Shown here piece by piece: positions 1 to 8,276 of a DNA stretch of 36,849 bases (position 1 is the stretch's first letter; each line of letters begins with the position of its first letter). The notes under the pieces were generated by a model. It saw nothing but the letters and a program-made list of their open reading frames with translations, searched no databases and had not been told where the DNA came from. Source of the DNA: JBEKHI01 sp050012355 (lineage in GTDB: Bacteria > Actinomycetota > Actinomycetes > Streptosporangiales > Streptosporangiaceae); NCBI GenBank assembly GCA_050012355.1, contig JBEKHI010000027.1, positions 1 to 36,849 on the forward strand, written 5' to 3'. Made by a program: the position numbers and the translations under genes.

Positions 1-1721
1 CGTCGGTTTTTAACCTGGTGTTGTCGGGTGTGTCGCGATCTTCTTTGGTGTGCCTGTTTTCTTCCTGTGCGGGTGTGGTGCCGGGGATGGTGAGGGTGAT
101 GCCGGAGGCTGCGGCGTGTGCGAGGAGCCCGGGGATGGTGCTGATGCGGGGGGTGCCGGGCTGCGGGGCGATCCCGGGGCTGGCAAGGGCGGGGGTGGCG
201 GTGCCGGCGGGCACGCTGATGCTGGAGGGGCGGACGCCGGAGAGGCGGCCGGGGAGCGCCCAGGGCATGCGGAGGCGGAGGTGGCAGGCGGCGGCTGCCA
301 GGATCGCGTCGCCGGAGAGCTTGCGGCAGGTGCTGCTGCCGGGGGCGCGGCGGCGCTCGTGGCCGAGGTCGGGGGCGAGCCGGCGGGTGCGGTCCGCGTT
401 CCGTTCCGGGGCGGCCTGGTCGCGGAGGGTTTCCAGGGCGGGAATGCCGGCCAGCGCGGCCAGCGCGGCGATGAGGGCGGGGCCGGGGCCGGCGGGGTCC
501 GGGGCCGGCCCGGACCGGGGGGCGGGCCGGGTGGTGCAGTTCCGGTCGCGGTGCGGGCCGTGCCGGACGATGGCGTGTTTTTCCAGGTAGCGCATCTGCC
601 GGCCGCTGACCTTGACGCCCTCGGGGTAGTCGCGGCCGTCGCGGGCGGGGTGGCATTTCAGGCCCCGGCCGGTGATGGCGGCGGTGATGCCGGCCACGGC
701 GTCATCGGCGGTCATGAGGGGGCGGGCCCGCCAGGTGCGGGTGATGCGGCAGAACAGCCGGTGCCCGGTCTTGTTCCGCTTGCTGGTGCCGGGCGGGAAG
801 CGGCACACGCTGATCTTCGGGCCGCTCTCGCGGGCGAAGGCGGCCAGCTCGTTCTTCCGCTGGCGGCAGCCGCTGGAGCCGCCGGCGTCGCAGGTGATCA
901 GCAGCCGGGTGGCACCCGGGTAGCGCAGCGAGCCCTCCTCCTGCCACCGCAGCCGGATCGCGTGCACCGCGAACGCCGCCGTGTCCTGGCTGGTGCCCGC
1001 TGACACGAACCCGCGGTTCGCGGCGATGCCGTAGATGCCGTACGGGGTGATCTTCCCCAGCTCCTCATCGGGGAAGTCATGGTCGCGGACCTTCACCGGG
1101 TCTCCTTGCGGCCGCCATGCCCGGCCGTCCCGGTGATACGGGCCGGGCTGCTCTTTCTTCTTCGCGTCCACGCTGATCACGGGATGCCCGGCCGTCCGGA
1201 ACACCCGGATCATGGCATTAATGTGCCGGAACTGCCAGTCCCGCCCCGGGTGCTGCTTCCCCTCCAGGATCCTGGACATGCCCTGCGGGCTGTAGCCGGC
1301 CGCCCGCATCATCCGCGCCGCCGCGTCCTTCCGGCACCGGGAACCCCTCCTTGCCAGCTGCCGCCCTATATCGCGCAGCGACAGCACGGACCAGCTGATC
1401 TCTGACACCGGGTCCCCCCGCTTGCCGTCCTCCAGCAGGTCCGCCAGCGCCTGCGTTAATCCGGGCTGCGCGCCCCCGGCCTGCCCCCGGCCGCCGGGAC
1501 CGGCCCGGCCCCAGCGCCTCCCCGTCCGCGGCCTCCCGCATGCCCGCGGTCACCGTGGTCGCCGGCGCGCCTGACGCGCCCGCCACCGCCGCGATCCCGC
1601 GATACCCCAGTGCCCGCGCCCCGGTCCCCAGATAGATCCGCCACGCACGCTCGTCCAGGATCTGCCGCATCACCGCGAACTTCTCCGCCAGGACCGCCTC
1701 ATCAGCATCCGCAACCGTCAC
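1..1721 (-). pseudogene. ISAzo13-family transposase, frameshifted and catalytically broken
   Basis: The N-terminal part, best started at GTG 1721, carries the family's helix-turn-helix region (GYRGIAAVAGASGAPATT) and the RRPGAGR linker. The frame then has to move by +1 between about 1490 and 1460. After that a single frame runs open to the window start, with family landmarks SVDAKKKE (first Asp, near 1168), FPDEELGKITPYGIY, TCDAGGSSG (second Asp, near 890) and PPGTSKRNKTGHRLF. In this last motif the family has KIEHRLF, so the third catalytic acid (Glu) is replaced by Gly (codon at 764-766). IS programmed frameshifts are usually -1, so the +1 shift looks like decay or an assembly error. About 180 codons follow the normal family C-terminus; see Findings. 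The ISAzo13 assignment is firm; activity is very unlikely. Confidence 0.85.
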
Positions 1722-1820
1722 GTAACACACCCTGGCACGAAAATCACGCACCAAACACAAGAACCACAACTAAAACAACGACGCGGCCATACTGGTCGCT
1801 CCTGCCCACGATGCCCGCGG
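1..1820 (-). mobile_element. ISAzo13-family insertion sequence, right part only
   Basis: Most of the element is its transposase (separate entry), read leftward and running off the window start, so the left end is not visible. The right boundary lies somewhere in about 1760-1825. There the LCP protein encoded to the right stops resembling its family, just after a normal LCP C-terminal segment (residues SNYETSAG), and continues into unrelated low-complexity sequence. Without the other end I cannot define terminal inverted repeats or a target-site duplication. The element is clearly defective (frameshift and a missing catalytic residue), so it is probably an old insertion. Confidence 0.75.
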
Positions 1821-2862
1821 AGGTCTCGTAGTTGGAGTTGGCGATCGGCACCGTGCCGGTCTGCGGAGCGCGGAGCGCCCGCGCGGCCTGCAGCAGGTCA
1901 AGCAGGCTGGTGCCTTGGTCGGCGGATATCGAACTCGCCGCGGTCGAGCCGAAGGGCAGCGCCTTGAACGGGTTCAGGTACACGCTCGGGCTGGTGGCCT
2001 TCTTGAGCAGTGCCGCCATGAAGGCCCGCTGGTCCTGTTCCCGCTGCAGGTCCTCGGTCGCGAACGAGTGCCGGTCCCGCACGAAGGCGAGCGCTTGCGC
2101 GCCGTCCAGGTTGGAGCAGCCCGCGGGCAGGTTCACTCCGGAGTCGGCGTCCGTCAACGCGTTGGGGAGGCACATTCGCACTCCGCCGACCTTGTCCACG
2201 ACCTCGGCGAGCCCGAGGAACCCGATCCCCATGTAATGGTCGATGCGCAGCCCGGTGACGCTTTCCACCGTCTTGATCAGCAGCGTCGGCCCGCCGATGC
2301 CGAGCGCGGCGTTGATCTTGTTGTAGCCGTAGCCCGGGATGTCCACGTAGCTGTCGCGGGGGATGCTGATCAGCACCGGCGTACCGGTACCCATGTGCAG
2401 CAGCATGATGGAGTCCGAGTTCGCCGTGCCGAAGTCGAACCCGACGTGATACTGCACGATCTCGGAGGTGGTCAGGCCGTCCCGGCCATCAGAGCCGGCG
2501 ATCAGCCAGTTCGTCCCCGCCGAGGTGAGCGTGGTCGCCGGCAGCGTGACGTCCCGGTTGATCTTCCCGTTCAGCCAGAAGTAGGACCCGACCACAGCCA
2601 CGATCAGCACGACCACAACTGTGCCGATTACCAGCGCGACGCGTCGGCCGTGCCGCCCCGGCTGGCCCCAGAACCGCCAGCGCCGACCGCTGCTCTTGCT
2701 CGTAAGGTCCCAGCGTTCGGGCTGCCCGGACCCCGACCCCGACCGCGGCGGCTGGTCGGGCCACGACCCGCGCTGATTCGGCGTAGCGCCGCCGTTCCCA
2801 CCGTAACCGGACGCAGCCGCGCCCCCAGAGTTGGTGTACCAACCTTGCCAATCGTCACTCAT
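1744..2862 (-). CDS. LytR-CpsA-Psr (LCP) family protein, C-terminus replaced by IS sequence
   Basis: LCP proteins are membrane-anchored phosphotransferases that attach teichoic acid, arabinogalactan or capsule-type polymers to peptidoglycan outside the membrane. The chosen ATG (2862, MSDDWQGW) is preceded by GAGGGCGCC. A Gly/Ser/Pro-rich cytoplasmic tail of about 65 residues is followed by one membrane segment (VALVIGTVVVVLIVAVVGSY) and an extracellular LCP domain. That domain contains SDSIMLLHM, SIPRDSYVDIPGYGYNKINA and FVRDRHSFATEDLQREQDQ, with the Asp and Arg residues that bind the lipid pyrophosphate and metal. The family-like sequence stops after PIANSNYETSAG. The last roughly 20 residues (a Val/Leu-rich run ending VLVFGA) come from the IS element. 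The catalytic core appears complete, so a slightly shortened protein may still work. The gene is probably monocistronic, with repeat copy A in its upstream region. Confidence 0.85.
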   Translation of the reverse strand: MSDDWQGWYTNSGGAAASGYGGNGGATPNQRGSWPDQPPRSGSGSGQPERWDLTSKSSGRRWRFWGQPGRHGRRVALVIGTVVVVLIVAVVGSYFWLNGKINRDVTLPATTLTSAGTNWLIAGSDGRDGLTTSEIVQYHVGFDFGTANSDSIMLLHMGTGTPVLISIPRDSYVDIPGYGYNKINAALGIGGPTLLIKTVESVTGLRIDHYMGIGFLGLAEVVDKVGGVRMCLPNALTDADSGVNLPAGCSNLDGAQALAFVRDRHSFATEDLQREQDQRAFMAALLKKATSPSVYLNPFKALPFGSTAASSISADQGTSLLDLLQAARALRAPQTGTVPIANSNYETSAGIVGRSDQYGRVVVLVVVLVFGA

Positions 2863-3171
2863 GATCTTGGCGCCCTCGAATACACATTGCCCCTGCGATG
2901 ACCACCCCACGATAGGTGATCAGGCTCACGCCGAGCGCATCCGCCAGCCAACTTCCAGAAACCTGGAAGGGCTATGCCATCGCGGCGCGGCCCCGCGCGG
3001 GTCGCCCGCCGTCGCGCGTCAGCCTCGTGCGGAGCCATAGCCACATAAAGGTGCATATCGTACAGCCGGGAGTCTTCTACGGTGCCGTCGATGGCCCATC
3101 GCTGGGCGTATTCCGCTATCGATGGCCCATCGCTGGCGCCGGGCGCCGACCGCGCAAGCACCGGACCGGGA
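2863..3171. other. Intergenic region between LCP gene and araA
   Basis: This 309-base gap is upstream of the LCP gene and downstream of araA, both leftward. It holds repeat copy A (3074-3136) preceded by its less conserved 5' extension (about 3035-3073). I see no convincing gene: the open frames here are translations of the repeat. No clear terminator for araA is visible other than the palindromic repeat itself. Confidence 0.6.
3074..3136 (+). repeat. 63-bp interspersed repeat, copy A
   Basis: First of four gap-free alignable copies (others at 8772, 16184 and 35495). It opens with CTTCTAC, and 16 bases later the 47-base core starts. The core carries two copies of GATGGCCCATCGCTGG at 3090-3105 and 3121-3136. 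GATGGCCCATC is an odd-length palindrome. This copy has the two most similar half-sites. About 40 bases upstream also align with copy C (GCCATAGCC, CATATCG). Confidence 0.75.
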
Positions 3172-4674
3172 TCAGATGCCCCTGGCGAGCCGGTAATACG
3201 CGGCGTTCCAGTCCAGTTGGTGGGTGAAGTCACGCAGCGTGGTGTTCTCATCGATAAGCAGGAACTCGGTGCGAGCCATCTTGGCGAAGTCCTCGAATGC
3301 CTCGGGGCCGACCGCCGTCGACATCACCGTGTGGTGGGCACCGCCCGCGCTCAGCCAAGCGGTCGCCGACGTGGTGAAATCGGGCGCCGGTTTCCAGACG
3401 GCCCGACCGACCGGGAGCTTAGGCAACGGTTCGCTCGGGGGAACCACCGACACTTTGTTGGCCACCAGCCGGAACCGGTCGCGCATGTCCGACAGCGCCA
3501 CTACCACCGCGGGGCCTGGCGACGCGGTGAACACCAGCCGCACCGGGTCCTCGCGGTCCCCGATGCTCAGCGGGTGTACCTCCAGCGATGGCCGGTCGCG
3601 CGTCAAGGTCGGCGAGACCTCCAGCATGTGCGCGCCGAGGATGCGCTCCTGGCCAGGGGTGAGGTCGTAGGTGTAGTCCTCCATCAGCGACGCCCCGCCC
3701 GGCAGGCCCGCGCCCATCACGTTAGCCGCGCGGACCAGCACCGCCGTCTTCCAGTCGCCCTCGGCGCCGAAGCCGTAGCCCTCCGCCATGAGCCGCTGCA
3801 CAGCCAGCCCCGGGAGCTGCTTCAATGCCCCCAGATCCTCAAATGTCGTGGTAAATGCCCCGAAGTCGCCAGACTCAAGGAATGACCGCAGGCCCAGCTC
3901 GATGGCCGCGCCGTCGCGCAGCGACTGATGCCGCTCGCCGCCGCGCCGCAACACCGGGTCGACGTCGTACAGCGACTCGTACTCAGCCACCAGCGCGTCG
4001 ATGTCCGACGATGACGCCGCGGCGACGGCGGAGGCCAGGTCGTTGACGCCCCAGGTGTTCACCTGCACGCCGAAAACCAGCTCCGCCTCGGTCTTATCGC
4101 CCTCGGTCACCGCGACGAATCGCATGTTGTCGCCGAACCTCGCCAGCCGCAGCGCCCGCGTCGCGGCGAAACCGGCCGCCGCGCGCTGCCAGGTCGCGAC
4201 CCGCGCGCTCACCGCCGGGTTGGAGACATGCCCGACCACGGTGGTGTGCGGGACCTGCAGCCGGGAGAGTATGTAGCCGAACTCCCGGTCACCATGCGCC
4301 GCCTGGTTGAGGTTCATGAAGTCCATGTCGATCGAACCCCAGGGCAGCTCAACGTTCGCCTGGGTGTGCAGGTGCAGCAGCGGCTTGCGCAGCGCGTCAA
4401 GACCCGCGATCCACATCTTGGCGGGGCTGAAGGTGTGCATCCAGGCGATGACGCCGATCACCGAGTCATCGGCATTCGCCTCGAGCGCGATCCGCCGGAT
4501 CGCGTCATGGTCGGTCAGCACCGGCTTCCACACGACGCGCACCGGGACGTTGTCGCCGAGCTGGGCGGCGATACCGCGCGACTGCTCGGCGACCTGGGCC
4601 AGCGTCTCAGGACCGTACAGGTGCTGGCTCCCGGTCAGGAACCAGACCTCGTAGCTGTCCAGGGATGTGTTCAC
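3172..4674 (-). CDS. araA: L-arabinose isomerase
   Basis: Converts L-arabinose to L-ribulose in the cytoplasm, the first step of arabinose use; Mn2+-dependent. The 500-residue length matches the family exactly when the GTG at 4674 (MNTSLDSYEVWFLTGSQ) is used. That start has an AAGGGGG ribosome site six bases upstream and overlaps the araD stop as GTGA, giving translational coupling. Metal and active-site residues are in place: E305 (YGFGAE), E332 (LMEDYTYD), H349 (LGAHMLEV) and a C-terminal His in GGAHHTV. The frame stays open far upstream into araD, but that extension is a shadow. It is the last gene of the araB-araD-araA operon and ends 36 bases before repeat copy A. Confidence 0.97.
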   Translation of the reverse strand: MNTSLDSYEVWFLTGSQHLYGPETLAQVAEQSRGIAAQLGDNVPVRVVWKPVLTDHDAIRRIALEANADDSVIGVIAWMHTFSPAKMWIAGLDALRKPLLHLHTQANVELPWGSIDMDFMNLNQAAHGDREFGYILSRLQVPHTTVVGHVSNPAVSARVATWQRAAAGFAATRALRLARFGDNMRFVAVTEGDKTEAELVFGVQVNTWGVNDLASAVAAASSSDIDALVAEYESLYDVDPVLRRGGERHQSLRDGAAIELGLRSFLESGDFGAFTTTFEDLGALKQLPGLAVQRLMAEGYGFGAEGDWKTAVLVRAANVMGAGLPGGASLMEDYTYDLTPGQERILGAHMLEVSPTLTRDRPSLEVHPLSIGDREDPVRLVFTASPGPAVVVALSDMRDRFRLVANKVSVVPPSEPLPKLPVGRAVWKPAPDFTTSATAWLSAGGAHHTVMSTAVGPEAFEDFAKMARTEFLLIDENTTLRDFTHQLDWNAAYYRLARGI

Positions 4675-5333
4675 CGAGAGCCCCCTTGCCCATAGTGGTT
4701 CAAGTAACGTGCGTGCAGCGCGTCGATCTGGTCCTGGGGCAGCGGCGTAAGCTCGCCGTACGCGCGCGCGAGGTGCACGGTGCGTGCCACGTCCTCGGTC
4801 ATGACCGCCGCCTTCACGGCCGCGGTCGCGGACGCACCCACCGTGAACACACCATGCGATTTCATCAAAACGGCGGGTGATCGCTGTCCACGCAAAGTAT
4901 CGACCACTCCGCGCCCGATCTTGTCGTCGCCGATCGGCGCGAACGGCCCGAGCGGGATCTCCCCGCCGAATTCGTCGGCCATCGCGGTGATCACGCACGG
5001 GATCGGCTCGCCCCGCGCCGCCCACGCGGTCGCGTAGGTGGAATGGGTATGCACGACACCGCCGACGTCTGGCATCGCCCGGTAGATGTAGGCGTGCGAC
5101 AGGGTGTCCGACGACGGCTTGTACCCGTCGGAGACAACCTTGCCATCCAGGTCACAGACGACCATGTTCTCCGGCGTCAGGTCGTCATAGGAAACCCCGC
5201 TCGGCTTGATCACCATCAGGTCCTCACCGGGGACCCGGGCGGACACGTTCCCCGATGTCCATGCGACCAGGTTGTTGCGCACCAGTTCGGCATGCAGCGC
5301 GCACACCTGCTCACGCAGTTCATCGATACTCAT
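4671..5333 (-). CDS. araD: L-ribulose-5-phosphate 4-epimerase
   Basis: Class II aldolase-fold, zinc-dependent enzyme that turns L-ribulose-5-phosphate into D-xylulose-5-phosphate for the pentose phosphate pathway. At 220 residues it has family length. Zinc ligands and catalytic residues are visible at H95 and H97 (VVHTHSTYA) and H160 (MKSHGVF), with D76 in SSDTLSHAY and the N-terminal WTSGNVSAR and IKPSGVSYDDL motifs. The ATG at 5333 follows a GGGAGAGACC ribosome site, and the gene starts 12 bases after the araB stop. The 3' end overlaps the araA start by four bases (GTGA), so the three enzymes are made as one coupled set. Confidence 0.97.
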   Translation of the reverse strand: MSIDELREQVCALHAELVRNNLVAWTSGNVSARVPGEDLMVIKPSGVSYDDLTPENMVVCDLDGKVVSDGYKPSSDTLSHAYIYRAMPDVGGVVHTHSTYATAWAARGEPIPCVITAMADEFGGEIPLGPFAPIGDDKIGRGVVDTLRGQRSPAVLMKSHGVFTVGASATAAVKAAVMTEDVARTVHLARAYGELTPLPQDQIDALHARYLNHYGQGGSR

Positions 5334-5345
5334 CAGGTCTCTCCC

Positions 5346-7031
5346 TCATTCACTTTCGACCGCGCGGTCGCGAATAGCCCGCAGCCGGTGCATCGCGCCA
5401 CCGTCGCCGAAGTAGTCGTGCAGTCGCAGGTATTCCGCGTACAGCTCGTCGTAGACGGCGGCGTTGGCCAGATCGGGCAGGTACGCGTTCTGCTTGATCG
5501 CGCCCATCGCCTCCGCGGCGGCCGGCACGTCCGGGTAGGCACCGGCCGCGACGGCCGCGTGGATCGCCGAGCCAAGCGCCGGACCCTGGTCCGAGCCGAT
5601 CACCGAGATCGGCCGGTTCAGCACGTCGGCGTAGATCTGCATGAGGAACCCGTTCTTCAGCAGCCCGCCAGCGGCGACGAACTCGGTGACCGGCACCCCT
5701 GACTCCGCGAAGGTGTCCAGGATCTTCCGCGTCCCGAAGGCGGTCGACTCCACGATCGCGCGGTATACCTCGGCGGGCCTGGTAGCGAGCGTGATGCCGA
5801 CGATCGCGCCGGACAGCCCGCCATCCACCAGCACCGAGCGGTTGCCGCCGAGCCAGTCGAGCGCTACCAGCCCGTGCGCGCCCGCTGGCTGGGCAGCCGC
5901 CTCCTCGGTGAGGATGTCGTGCACGCTCACGCCGCGCTTCTGGGCTTCGGCGACCGCCTCGGCCGGGGCGATGGCCTCCGCCCACCAGGCGAAGTCGTCG
6001 CCGACGCTGGACTGCCCGGCCTCGTAACCCCAGTAGCCCGCCACGATGCCGCCGTCCACCGCGCCGCACATGCCGGGGACCTCGGCCAGCTGGGTGCCGT
6101 TCAGCACGTGACAGGTCGAGGTGCCCATGATGGCGACCATCTTGCCGGCCACGATGGGGCCGGTCGCGGGCATCGTGACGTGGGCGTCCACGTTGCCGAC
6201 CGCGACGGCGATGCCTTCGGGCAGCCCGGTGAGTTCGGCTGCCTCGGCGGTGAGTGATCCGGCGCGGCCGCCGAGCGAGGAGATCGGATGTTCCAGCCTG
6301 GTCTCGGCGAAGTCAGCGAACCTCGGATTGAGCGCCGCGAGGAACTCCCGGCTCGGATAATGCCCGTCCTGGTAGATGCCCTTGTACCCGGCGGTGCAGG
6401 CGTTGCGGGTCTCCACCCCGGCCAGCTGCCAGATGATCCAGTCGGCCGCCTCGATCCAGCGCTCGATCCGGCCGTACGTATCCGGATCCTCGTCCAGGAC
6501 CTGCAGGGCCTTCGCGAACTGCCACTCCGAGGAGATCTTGCCGCCGTAGCGGTTGATCCACGGCTCTTCGCGCTCGTGCGCCAGCTCGTTGATCTGGTCC
6601 GCCTCGGGCTGGCCCGCGTGGTGCTTCCAGAGCTTGGGGTAGGCGTGCGGCCTGTCCTCCAGCCCGGTGACCTGGCACAACGGGGTGCCGTCGCGCAGCG
6701 TTGGCATGCACGTGGACGCGGTGAAGTCGGTAGCGATGCCGATCACGTCTTCCGGGGCGATGGCCGCCGCCTCGACCGCCGCCGGGACGGTGACCCGCAG
6801 GCACTCCACCCAGTCGGCCGGGTCCTGCAGCGCCCAGTCCGGCGGCAGCTGCTCGCCGGTGGCCGGCAGCGTCCGGTCGATCACCGCGTGCGGGTACTCA
6901 TGGGTCGCGCTGCCCAGCTCCGCGCCGTCGCTCACCCGGACGACTAGCGCCCGCGCGGACAGCGTGCCGTAATCGACCCCGATGACGTACCGCTCGTTCC
7001 CCTCGCCCCCATTGTTAGCGCTAACAACCAT
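5346..7031 (-). CDS. araB: L-ribulokinase
   Basis: FGGY-family carbohydrate kinase that phosphorylates L-ribulose at the 5-OH with ATP. The 561-residue length is normal for AraB. The N-terminal phosphate loop is VIGVDYGTLSARALVV, the middle has TDFTASTCMPTLRDGTPL and EWQFAKALQ, and the C-terminal ATP-binding part has GTSTCHV and FVAAGGLLKNGFLMQIYADV. The ATG at 7031 has an AAGG-like ribosome site (GATAAGGCGGACAC). No other start codon lies before the conserved VIGVDYG, so this start is fairly secure. That puts the operator TTGTTAGCGCTAACAA inside codons 2-7. The gene begins 36 bases after the regulator stop, so its promoter is either in the 3' end of the regulator or shared with it. Confidence 0.96.
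   Translation of the reverse strand: MVVSANNGGEGNERYVIGVDYGTLSARALVVRVSDGAELGSATHEYPHAVIDRTLPATGEQLPPDWALQDPADWVECLRVTVPAAVEAAAIAPEDVIGIATDFTASTCMPTLRDGTPLCQVTGLEDRPHAYPKLWKHHAGQPEADQINELAHEREEPWINRYGGKISSEWQFAKALQVLDEDPDTYGRIERWIEAADWIIWQLAGVETRNACTAGYKGIYQDGHYPSREFLAALNPRFADFAETRLEHPISSLGGRAGSLTAEAAELTGLPEGIAVAVGNVDAHVTMPATGPIVAGKMVAIMGTSTCHVLNGTQLAEVPGMCGAVDGGIVAGYWGYEAGQSSVGDDFAWWAEAIAPAEAVAEAQKRGVSVHDILTEEAAAQPAGAHGLVALDWLGGNRSVLVDGGLSGAIVGITLATRPAEVYRAIVESTAFGTRKILDTFAESGVPVTEFVAAGGLLKNGFLMQIYADVLNRPISVIGSDQGPALGSAIHAAVAAGAYPDVPAAAEAMGAIKQNAYLPDLANAAVYDELYAEYLRLHDYFGDGGAMHRLRAIRDRAVESE
7012..7027. promoter_or_regulatory. LacI-type operator overlapping araB codons 2-7
   Basis: TTGTTAGCGCTAACAA is a perfect 16-bp palindrome with the CG centre typical of LacI-family operators. 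Its core TGTTA-GCGC-TAACA recurs in front of the adjacent lacI-type gene (TGTTA-CCGC-TAACA at 8226-8239). Lying just inside the araB reading frame, it would act by blocking transcription elongation or the initial transcribed region. Presence is seen directly; binding is inferred. Confidence 0.8.
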
Positions 7032-7067
7032 GTGTCCGCCTTATCCTGTTGCGCAATTGACTGCTGT

Positions 7068-8165
7068 CTACCCGTGTGAAACGTTTCGGATGGCAGCCCG
7101 TCCCGGTCGGGTGGCGCTGCCACGGACGACGAGCTCCGGGGCGACCCGGATCCGGGTCGTCGACTCGCCTGGCCGGGTCATCCGTCCCAGCAGCGCTCCG
7201 AGCGCCCGCCGCCCGACCTCTCCGAAGTCCTGCCTGACGGTGGTGAGCGGCGGCAGGTAGAAGCCGGCCTCGGGGACGTCGTCAAACCCGACGACGCTCA
7301 CCTCGTCGGGTACCCGCCGGCCGGCCTCGCTCAGCGCGCGCAGCACGCCGAGCGCCATCGTGTCGTTGCCGCAGAACACGGCGGTCACCCCGCCCACCTC
7401 CCCTACCCCCCTCATTCCCGCGAGCCGCTGCCCGAGCTCATAGCCCGAGCTGGCCGACCAGTCGCCGGTGAGGATGACCGGCTCGGGCGCGCCGGCGTCG
7501 TGCAGCGCGGTACGCCAGCCGTCGACTCGTTCCTGGGCATCGAGCCAGGTGCCCGGACCGGCTACGTGGTAGACGGTCTCATGGCCGAGATCCAGCAGGT
7601 ACCTGGTGGCGCGGGCGGCACCGGCGGCGTTGTCGATGGCCACCGAGGTAAGGGCGGTACGGGTGCCACAGCCCACCGCGACCAGCGGCACGTGCGGTGG
7701 CACGTGCCCGAGTGCCGCGACCGCCGAGGTCTGCGGGGCGATGACGATGATCCCCTCGACACCCTGGCTGAGAAAGCGGTCCACGGCCTCGAGCACCGAC
7801 CGGCGGTCAAACGCGGCGAGGCTGGCGATGCTCACGGAGTAGTCGTGGTGCGCGGCCCGCTCGATCCCGTACAGCATCGAGGCGGGCCCGTACAGGGTGG
7901 TGTCGAAGCTGATCACGCCGAGCGTGTTGGTGCGCCGGGTGACGAGGGTCCTGGCCGCGGCGTTCGGGCGGTAGGCGAGCTCGCGTATCGCGGCCAGTAC
8001 CCGTTCCCGGGTGTGCGGCCGTACGTTCGGATGGTCGTTGAGCACCCGGGAAACGGTCTGGTGCGAGACGCCCGCCAGCCGGGCCACGTCGGCCATTACG
8101 GGTGGCTTAGCTACTCCCTTGGCGGCGGTAGTGACCTCCGCCGGAGTGCCCGCTGCTGACGTCAC
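7068..8165 (-). CDS. LacI-family transcriptional regulator of the arabinose operon (AraR-like)
   Basis: A sugar-responsive repressor of 365 residues. The HTH is near the N-terminus (MADVARLAGVSHQTVSRVLNDHP) with the hinge region LAYRPNAAARTLVTRRT. The periplasmic-binding-protein-like sensor domain follows, with VDRFLSQGVEGIIVIAP, VFCGNDTMALGVLRAL and the C-terminal VVGFDDVPEAGFYLPPLTTVRQDF. I chose GTG 8165 because AGGGGGG precedes it closely and it gives normal family length. The more upstream ATG at 8240 would be part of the operator palindrome at 8224-8241. Position directly before araB and the shared operator core make control of araBDA, plus autoregulation, the likely job. The effector is probably L-arabinose or a derivative (inference). 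Confidence 0.9.
   Translation of the reverse strand: MTSAAGTPAEVTTAAKGVAKPPVMADVARLAGVSHQTVSRVLNDHPNVRPHTRERVLAAIRELAYRPNAAARTLVTRRTNTLGVISFDTTLYGPASMLYGIERAAHHDYSVSIASLAAFDRRSVLEAVDRFLSQGVEGIIVIAPQTSAVAALGHVPPHVPLVAVGCGTRTALTSVAIDNAAGAARATRYLLDLGHETVYHVAGPGTWLDAQERVDGWRTALHDAGAPEPVILTGDWSASSGYELGQRLAGMRGVGEVGGVTAVFCGNDTMALGVLRALSEAGRRVPDEVSVVGFDDVPEAGFYLPPLTTVRQDFGEVGRRALGALLGRMTRPGESTTRIRVAPELVVRGSATRPGRAAIRNVSHG
7078..7087. promoter_or_regulatory. Possible second LacI/cre-like half site in the regulator 3' end
   Basis: GAAACGTTTC is a perfect 10-bp palindrome with a central CG, within the last codons of the regulator gene and 50 bases upstream of the araB operator. Many LacI-family proteins bind sites of this shape. 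It is short and coding, so chance is quite possible. Confidence 0.3.
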
Positions 8166-8223
8166 GGCGCCCCCCTGTCTCGTCAGCAGCCTGGGACTGC
8201 CAGGATGACCTGAAGCCGGCGCT

Positions 8224-8241
8224 GATGTTACCGCTAACATC
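8224..8241. promoter_or_regulatory. LacI-type operator upstream of the arabinose regulator
   Basis: GATGTTACCGCTAACATC has perfect 7-bp arms (GATGTTA/TAACATC) around CCGC and shares the TGTTA-nCGC-TAACA core with the araB operator at 7012-7027. It lies about 60 bases upstream of the GTG start at 8165, well placed for autoregulation. Confidence 0.75.
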
Positions 8242-8276
8242 CGACCAGGTCAAGGCTACCGTGACCGAAGGGCAGA

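Noticed and set aside
50..1003. Long plus-strand frame of 317 codons at the window start
   Set aside because: It is the complement of the transposase frame, Gly/Ala-rich with no domain; the minus strand carries recognisable ISAzo13 motifs.
4675..5025. N-terminal extension of the araA frame
   Set aside because: It is antisense-free but overlaps araD in another frame; the GTG at 4674 has a ribosome site and gives the exact family length.
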